A DNA stretch of 64,000 nucleotides from Fibrobacter sp. UWB2 (GTDB lineage Bacteria > Fibrobacterota > Fibrobacteria > Fibrobacterales > Fibrobacteraceae): the NCBI RefSeq assembly GCF_002210425.1, contig NZ_MWQK01000002.1:558001-622000 (forward strand). The letters are read 5' to 3'. Below, in pieces: positions 59,652-64,000 of this stretch. The notes beneath the pieces are model-generated. The model saw only the letters and a program-made list of their open reading frames with translations. It had not been told where the DNA came from and did no database searches. A program made the position numbers and the translations under genes. Within the stretch, counting starts at the first letter, position 1; each line of letters begins with the position of its first letter.

Positions 59652-60194
59652 ATGCCGATTCGTATTACTGGCGGTTCGTTGCGGGGGCGCAACATCGAGT
59701 CCCCGGATACTATGAAAACGCGTCCGACGGCTTCCCGCACTAGGGAAGCTCTCTTTAACATTTTGCAAGGCGTCGATGGGTTCCGCATGCTGGACCTTTT
59801 TGCCGGCAGTGGCATTATGGGGCTCGAGGCGTTGAGCCGTGGGGCCGCAAGCGTTACAGCTGTGGAACTTGCTCGTGTGCAGGCGAAGATGATTGAACGC
59901 TCGTACAAGTCGGTCGGTATGGATTCCAGACTCAGGCTTTTGGAAACGAGCGTTTTGACTTTGAAAAAGGAAATTGTCTGTGCGGATGGCGGTTTTGACC
60001 TGATTTATGCGGATCCGCCGTTCAAGGACATGGATTACCCGGACTTGCGCCCGTTTATCGAATGGCTTAACCTTGGTGGAGTGGCCGTTTTTGAGGCTCC
60101 GAGCCGCAAGTTGCCCGAATGGGCCAAGGGGGAGGATTTTCAGGGGCAAGTTCGTCGCTATGGCGAGTCGTCGCTGATTATTTTCAGGGCGTGA
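59652..60194 (+). CDS. rsmD: 16S rRNA (guanine966-N2)-methyltransferase RsmD
   Basis: A 180-residue SAM-dependent methyltransferase. The start PIRITGGSLRGRNIESPD and the R-x-TRE motif (RPTASRTREALFNIL) are diagnostic. The SAM site is LDLFAGSGIMGLEALSRGA, and the catalytic DPPF motif follows in IYADPPFKDMDY. ATG at 59652 lies one base after the previous stop; an upstream ATG at 59625 would precede the conserved start and is rejected. It modifies 16S rRNA; coaD follows, a common pairing across bacteria. Confidence 0.94.
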   Translation: MPIRITGGSLRGRNIESPDTMKTRPTASRTREALFNILQGVDGFRMLDLFAGSGIMGLEALSRGAASVTAVELARVQAKMIERSYKSVGMDSRLRLLETSVLTLKKEIVCADGGFDLIYADPPFKDMDYPDLRPFIEWLNLGGVAVFEAPSRKLPEWAKGEDFQGQVRRYGESSLIIFRA

Positions 60195-60200
60195 TTTTTG

Positions 60201-60207
60201 TAAATTA
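60201..60207 (+). promoter_or_regulatory. TAAATTA box 13 bases before the coaD ATG
   Basis: TAAATTA fills the short gap between rsmD and coaD, at the same distance as the other leaderless-type boxes. There is no Shine-Dalgarno sequence. Confidence 0.35.
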
Positions 60208-60213
60208 TACCAC

Positions 60214-60795
60214 ATGGTGTGGAAATCAAAAGCACAGAAGAAATCGATTGTGGAGGCAGGCCGTGAACGCCGTGTGGCGGTGTTTGCAGGTTCCTTTGAT
60301 CCGTTTACCGTAGGTCACTTTGACCTTGTGAAGCGTGCCGCAGGCCTCTTTGATACCCTTGTTGTGCTTGTCGCCCAGAATGCAAGCAAGAAAAACTTGT
60401 TTGACGCCGAGACGCGCAAGGCGATGGTGGAGGCGGCAGTCTCTGAATTCTCAAATGTGAAGGTTGCTGTCCATGGCGGTTTGACAGTTGATTTTATGAA
60501 GTCCGTCGGGGCGCATTACCTGGTTCGTGGCGTTCGCAGTTCCGCAGACCTAGATGCCGAACAGGCTGTAGCCTGGAACAATAAGGTTATCTATGGGGAT
60601 GGCGATGTCGAGACGGTGCTTTTGCTCAGTGCGCAGGAACACCTCGTGGTGAGTAGCACCCTCGTGCGTGAACTCCTCAAGTGCGGTGCCGCTAAGAGCG
60701 CATCCGAACAGAAATCGCTCCTCTCTAAATATGTGCCAAAGAACATGGTCTCCATGCTTTTAAAAGAGTTTAGGAAGAATTATGAAGCCATTTAA
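60214..60795 (+). CDS. coaD: Phosphopantetheine adenylyltransferase
   Basis: A 193-residue enzyme making dephospho-CoA from phosphopantetheine and ATP. Diagnostic nucleotidyltransferase motifs are VAVFAGSFDPFTVGHFDLV and the late ISST-like VVSSTLVREL. FMKSVGAHYLVRGVRSSADL is the substrate loop. A 20-residue basic N-terminal extension (WKSKAQKKSIVEAGRERR) exceeds the usual start, so a later start is possible. It follows rsmD, as in many genomes. Its end overlaps the rhomboid gene by 14 bases. Confidence 0.93.
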   Translation: MVWKSKAQKKSIVEAGRERRVAVFAGSFDPFTVGHFDLVKRAAGLFDTLVVLVAQNASKKNLFDAETRKAMVEAAVSEFSNVKVAVHGGLTVDFMKSVGAHYLVRGVRSSADLDAEQAVAWNNKVIYGDGDVETVLLLSAQEHLVVSSTLVRELLKCGAAKSASEQKSLLSKYVPKNMVSMLLKEFRKNYEAI

Positions 60796-61672
60796 ATATT
60801 TGCCCAAGGCGTTGCAGACGCTGTTGCTTGCGAATGCCGCTGTTTTTATTATCGCATTCCTGGGACGCGGACTTGAAATCAACCTGGGCGCCGGTTACGG
60901 GAGCCTCACGGATTACATCAGCTATTATGGCGCATTTATGCCGAGAGTCCCGCTTGAACTGTGGCGCTACGTGACGTACATGTTCATCCACTTTGACTTT
61001 ATGCATTTCTTCTTCAATATGCTGATGCTCTGGATGTTCGGTTCCGAAGTGGCAGAATGGATGGGGTCGCGTCATTTTATCTCGATGTATTTTTTCTGTG
61101 GAATCTTTGCGGCGCTGTTCAGCTTCTTCATGTGCTTGCTCGGACTCACGAACAATCCGATTATCGGTGCGTCGGGCGCCTTGATGGGTGTCTTTGTCGC
61201 TTACTACAAGTTCTTCCCGGATCGTGTCATCCTCATGTTCTTTGTCATCCCGATGCGAATCAAGAACGCCATGTGGGTGATGATTGCGCTTGATATTCTC
61301 TTTGCAAATTCGGGGGACATGATTGCACACTTTGCCCACTTGGGCGGTGTCGTGGCCGGTTTCCTTTACATGGCGGTTTTCCAGAACGGACCGAAGGTGC
61401 TTTACAACTCTCCGCTTTCGGCTATTTTCCGCCTGTTCTCCAGCAATCCTGAAAAGTATAATCGAGGCCGTTCTTCGCGCTCTTCCCATAGCGATAGCGT
61501 TGAAGAACCGGAAGTTCTCGAAGGTGAAGTGTTCTACGTAAATGAACAGAAGCGCATGGACGAAATCCTCAAGAAGGTGGAACGCGAAGGCCTCCAGTCC
61601 TTGAGTGAATCGGAACGTGATTTTTTATTAAAAGCGGGTGACAAGTTGCGTCGCCGTCGCGGAGGATTCTAA
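60782..61672 (+). CDS. Rhomboid-family intramembrane serine protease
   Basis: A 296-residue membrane protein with about six helices. The catalytic Ser lies in GASGALMG, the catalytic His in AHFAHLGGVVAGFLY, and the HFDFMHFFFNMLMLWMFG block is typical of rhomboids. It cuts membrane proteins within the bilayer. A cytoplasmic C-terminal region of ~90 residues (SSRSSHSDSVEEPEVLEGEV, EGLQSLSESERDFLLKAG) ends with an Arg-rich tail. It overlaps coaD by 14 bases and the kinase start by one base (TAATG). Confidence 0.9.
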   Translation: MKPFKYLPKALQTLLLANAAVFIIAFLGRGLEINLGAGYGSLTDYISYYGAFMPRVPLELWRYVTYMFIHFDFMHFFFNMLMLWMFGSEVAEWMGSRHFISMYFFCGIFAALFSFFMCLLGLTNNPIIGASGALMGVFVAYYKFFPDRVILMFFVIPMRIKNAMWVMIALDILFANSGDMIAHFAHLGGVVAGFLYMAVFQNGPKVLYNSPLSAIFRLFSSNPEKYNRGRSSRSSHSDSVEEPEVLEGEVFYVNEQKRMDEILKKVEREGLQSLSESERDFLLKAGDKLRRRRGGF

Positions 61673-62631
61673 TGAAGAAAGTTCTTGGTATGGGCGCTGC
61701 CCTTGTTGATATTTTGGCAAACGTGAGCGATGAATGGATTGCTGCACAGGGTGTCCAGAAGGGCGGCATGAACATGGTCGACTGGCCGCAGATGGAAAAG
61801 TTCCTTGGTGCACTCGAAAATCCGATTCGCGTGCCGGGCGGCTCTACTTGCAATACCATGGTCGGTCTTTCCCGCTTGCATGGCAAGGCTGCCTTTATTT
61901 CGAAGATTGGCGATGATGAACTCGGCAAGCTTTTCCAGGAACACTTGAAGAATAACGGCGTGGAATCGAAGCTCGGAATGAGCGATGTCGCTACGGGTTG
62001 CGTGTTCTCTGCCGTGACTCCGGATGCCCAGCGCTCCATGTGGACTTACCTTGGCGCTTCGGACTTCCTCGGTTCGGATGACTTTACTCCGGCTCTCTAT
62101 GATGGTGTGGGCCTCCTCTATGCAGAAGGTTATCGCGCATTTAACGGTGAATGCTTCAAGAAGTCGTTTACTCTGGCTCGCAGCCTCGGTGTAGAAACGG
62201 CTCTTGACTTTAGCTCGTTCGGCGTTGTCGAAGCTTGCCGCAAATTGTTCGATGAACTTTTCGAAGAAAAGATGATTGATATCATCATCGCTAACGAAGA
62301 CGAAGCTTACGCTTATGCAGGCGTCAAGGAAGAAGCTGCCCTCGAAGTCTTGGCCAAGAAGGCTAAGGTTGCGGTCGTGAAGATTGGCAAGCGTGGCGCC
62401 TTGATTGCTAAGGATGGCGTGGTGACTCGCGTATCTGCGGGTGCTGCAAAGGCTATTGATACGACGGGTGCCGGTGACCTCTGGGCATCGGGATTCCTCT
62501 ATGGTTACATGAACGGCTGGGATATGGAACGCTCGGGCAAGCTCGGTAGCATCGTCTCGAACGAAGTGGTCCAGGTGATGGGCGCCCAGATTCCGGAAGA
62601 AGGCTGGCAGCGCATTTACGCCCAGATGTAA
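61672..62631 (+). CDS. PfkB-family carbohydrate/nucleoside kinase
   Basis: A 319-residue ribokinase-fold kinase. The N-terminal GMGAALVDILANV block and the substrate loop (GGSTCNTMVGLSRLHG) are present. The ATP/anion-hole signature is DTTGAGDLWASGFLYG, with the catalytic Asp. The closest resemblance is to adenosine kinase/ribokinase-type enzymes, but the substrate is not fixed by the sequence. It is translated right behind the rhomboid gene. Confidence 0.88.
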   Translation: MKKVLGMGAALVDILANVSDEWIAAQGVQKGGMNMVDWPQMEKFLGALENPIRVPGGSTCNTMVGLSRLHGKAAFISKIGDDELGKLFQEHLKNNGVESKLGMSDVATGCVFSAVTPDAQRSMWTYLGASDFLGSDDFTPALYDGVGLLYAEGYRAFNGECFKKSFTLARSLGVETALDFSSFGVVEACRKLFDELFEEKMIDIIIANEDEAYAYAGVKEEAALEVLAKKAKVAVVKIGKRGALIAKDGVVTRVSAGAAKAIDTTGAGDLWASGFLYGYMNGWDMERSGKLGSIVSNEVVQVMGAQIPEEGWQRIYAQM

Positions 62632-62641
62632 TTGAGGGTAT

Positions 62642-63091
62642 ATGGTTTCTGTTGTTCGTTCTTTTGTGAAGTCGTGGACTTTGAGTGCCTTAATCGTGCT
62701 TGCTTTTGCAGGTGCTGCAAATGCGGCTGGAAATGCTGCTGAAAAAAGTGATGCCGAAAAGGCTGAACTTGTCGCTGAAATTGCCGTGCGCGATAGCGTG
62801 ATGGCGATTCACGACAGCGTCTGCATCGTTGAAAAGAAAGCTCTCCGTTCGGACTTAGAAATCGAAAGAGCCAAGTGCGAAAACTGGGAACAGAGCTATA
62901 ACACACTGAAGAAGAACAACGAAACTTGCGCCAAGGCGTTGAGCGTTGCTGTACAGGCAAGTCAGGAACAGGCTGAAAAGCAAAAAGCCAAGGAAAAAGA
63001 AAAGGAAAAGTCTGATGTCGTGATGCAGTCTGCATCTATGGCGGCAAGCTTTGGACTTGGCATGCTTATCATGTGGCTGATTCTGGATTAA
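62642..63091 (+). CDS. Small exported or membrane protein with coiled coil
   Basis: A 149-residue protein with an N-terminal hydrophobic segment (LSALIVLAFAGAANAAG), probably a signal peptide. A Lys/Glu/Ala-rich predicted coiled coil follows (RSDLEIERAKCENWEQSY, QASQEQAEKQKAKEKEKEK). A C-terminal membrane segment (ASFGLGMLIMWLILD) closes it. No family recognised. GAGGG precedes the ATG. It could be an envelope spacer or anchored scaffold. It starts 10 bases after the kinase gene. Confidence 0.6.
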   Translation: MVSVVRSFVKSWTLSALIVLAFAGAANAAGNAAEKSDAEKAELVAEIAVRDSVMAIHDSVCIVEKKALRSDLEIERAKCENWEQSYNTLKKNNETCAKALSVAVQASQEQAEKQKAKEKEKEKSDVVMQSASMAASFGLGMLIMWLILD

Positions 63092-63110
63092 CTTTTTTTG
63101 AGGGATTGAA

Positions 63111-64000
63111 ATGAAAAAAACGACATTTGTCTTGAGCTTGCTTTTGGGCGCAGGTCTTGCAATCGCTAAAAAGTCTGATGTTCCGACGGGACCGTTCCAT
63201 TGGGGAACGACGCTTAAGCAAATTGCTTCAATCCCCATGACCACTGCTGAAATTTCGGCGTTTATGCCCGAAAAGAAGGTGCTGTTTGTCGTTGGCGGAG
63301 AAAATGTTCTCGAAGTGGTTGATTTGGCTGACCCCGCAAATCCGAAAAAGATAAGCGAAATCAAGTTGCCGGGGGGCGCCTCTAGCGTAACGGTCAATGG
63401 AGACCTTGTTGCCGTAAGTCTCTTGAACAATCCCGAATGGAAAATGGGCCATGTGCAGGTGATGCGCTACAACAAGAAACTCGAAGTTCTTGGAAAGCAT
63501 GAACTGTGCTACATGCCCGATATGATTACGTTTACGCCGGATGGTACAAATTTGCTCGTGGCCTGCGAAGGCTCTCCGGACGAGACGTTCTCGGAAGATC
63601 CGGAAGGCGGCATTGGCGTTTTGTCGATTGCAGGCGTGAATGCGTCGGCGAGTGCAGCTGATTTAGCTAGGACTTGGAAAAAGCCGCAAAAGACGGTTGT
63701 CGGATTTGGTGAACTGGATTCGCTTGCATTGATGGCTAAAGGCATCCGTAAGACGGGCGTGAAGAGTTTTGCGCAGTCGCTTGAACCGGAATACATTACG
63801 GTTTCTGGTGATGGAAAGACGGCTTGGGTGAGCTTGCAGGAAAACAATGCAATCGTCAAGTTTGATGTCGAAGCGAAGAAAATCCTGGATGTGTTCCCGC
63901 TCGGTTATGTGGACCATTCCAAGCCGGGATTTGGCCTGGACATCAAGAAGAACAAGAAAATTGAAATCAAGAATTATCCGCTGCGCGGCCTTCGCCAACC
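63111..64000 (+). CDS. Choice-of-anchor I family beta-propeller protein (partial)
   Basis: The ATG at 63111 has AGGGATTG upstream and the frame is open to the window end (3' end missing), giving at least 296 residues. A signal peptide (KKTTFVLSLLLGAGLAIA) is followed by beta-propeller-like repeats of the choice-of-anchor I type: STAEISAF-like TTAEISAFMPEKKVLFVVGG, VVDLADPANPKKISEIKLPG, ITFTPDGTNLLVACEG, YITVSGDGKTAWVSLQENNA. Members are secreted and resemble phytase- or phosphatase-like propellers. The C-terminal region is outside the window, so the anchor type is unknown. Confidence 0.8.
   Translation, partial: MKKTTFVLSLLLGAGLAIAKKSDVPTGPFHWGTTLKQIASIPMTTAEISAFMPEKKVLFVVGGENVLEVVDLADPANPKKISEIKLPGGASSVTVNGDLVAVSLLNNPEWKMGHVQVMRYNKKLEVLGKHELCYMPDMITFTPDGTNLLVACEGSPDETFSEDPEGGIGVLSIAGVNASASAADLARTWKKPQKTVVGFGELDSLALMAKGIRKTGVKSFAQSLEPEYITVSGDGKTAWVSLQENNAIVKFDVEAKKILDVFPLGYVDHSKPGFGLDIKKNKKIEIKNYPLRGLRQ

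Overview
The window looks like chromosome of a diderm, LPS-bearing, plant-fibre-degrading anaerobe of the Fibrobacter lineage (Fibrobacterota, FCB group). The basis is a mix of sequence features and family knowledge. There are two secreted carbohydrate esterases with CBM6-like modules. There is a fumarate reductase/succinate dehydrogenase operon of the b558 type, in a lineage known for making succinate. There is a TIGR02147-type regulator, a paralogous family first defined in Fibrobacter succinogenes. A large OmpA protein carries thrombospondin type 3 repeats, and LptD, KdsB, TamA and TamB homologues are present. Species assignment is inference. No rRNA, tRNA, CRISPR array, transposase or phage gene was recognised. 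No gene-free stretch exceeds about 290 bases.

Layout. 1-3.3 kb: end of a large surface protein, then a CE4-type deacetylase with a CBM6. 3.3-4.8 kb: a repeat protein and an ABC ATPase. 4.8-10.8 kb (minus): tamB-tamA. 11-17.1 kb: a parvulin-type lipoprotein, ndk, and the sdhC-sdhA-sdhB operon. 17.4-20.5 kb: a polar amino acid ABC importer operon with an acetolactate decarboxylase gene inside it. 20.6-25 kb: an outer membrane barrel protein, radC and the OmpA/TSP3 protein. 25-29 kb: a nucleotide-pool cluster (thyA, phosphoesterase, dGTPase, HAD nucleotidase). 29-31 kb: an orphan metal permease and an exported unknown. 31-35 kb: an AT-rich accessory patch with a protein having a possible caspase-like His/Cys dyad, a double AAA+ ATPase and a cytoplasmic BspA/DUF285 repeat protein. 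35-40.6 kb: PDZ protein, lptD, maf, a rodZ-like gene, hisB. 40.8-45.5 kb: an unknown protein, then a TIGR02147 regulator overlapping a duplicated lipoprotein and followed by a barrel protein. 45.5-47.1 kb: divergent epmB and efp. 47.3-50.3 kb: CE6-type esterase, a TIM-barrel protein and a small unknown. 50.4-60.8 kb: thiL, pilB-type ATPase, uvrD-type helicase, gatC, kdsB, a comEA-like gene, pilM-like, a PilN-like membrane protein, rsmD and coaD. 60.8-64 kb: rhomboid protease, PfkB kinase, a small membrane protein and the start of a choice-of-anchor I protein.

Envelope biogenesis (TamA/B, LptD, KdsB, RodZ, OmpA and barrel proteins), surface polysaccharide esterases, pilus/DNA-uptake parts and fumarate respiration dominate. 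Many genes are short, overlapping, co-oriented operons.

The non-coding DNA is unusually informative. Four loci carry degenerate 7-bp tandem repeats, with an exact 7-mer array beside one of them. Four intergenic hairpins fall into two sub-families whose stems differ by compensating changes. At least seven start codons lacking a clear Shine-Dalgarno-led leader have a TAnnTT-like box starting 12-14 bases upstream, the geometry expected for leaderless transcripts. The most speculative functional lead is the AAA+/possible caspase-like pair at 31-34 kb.
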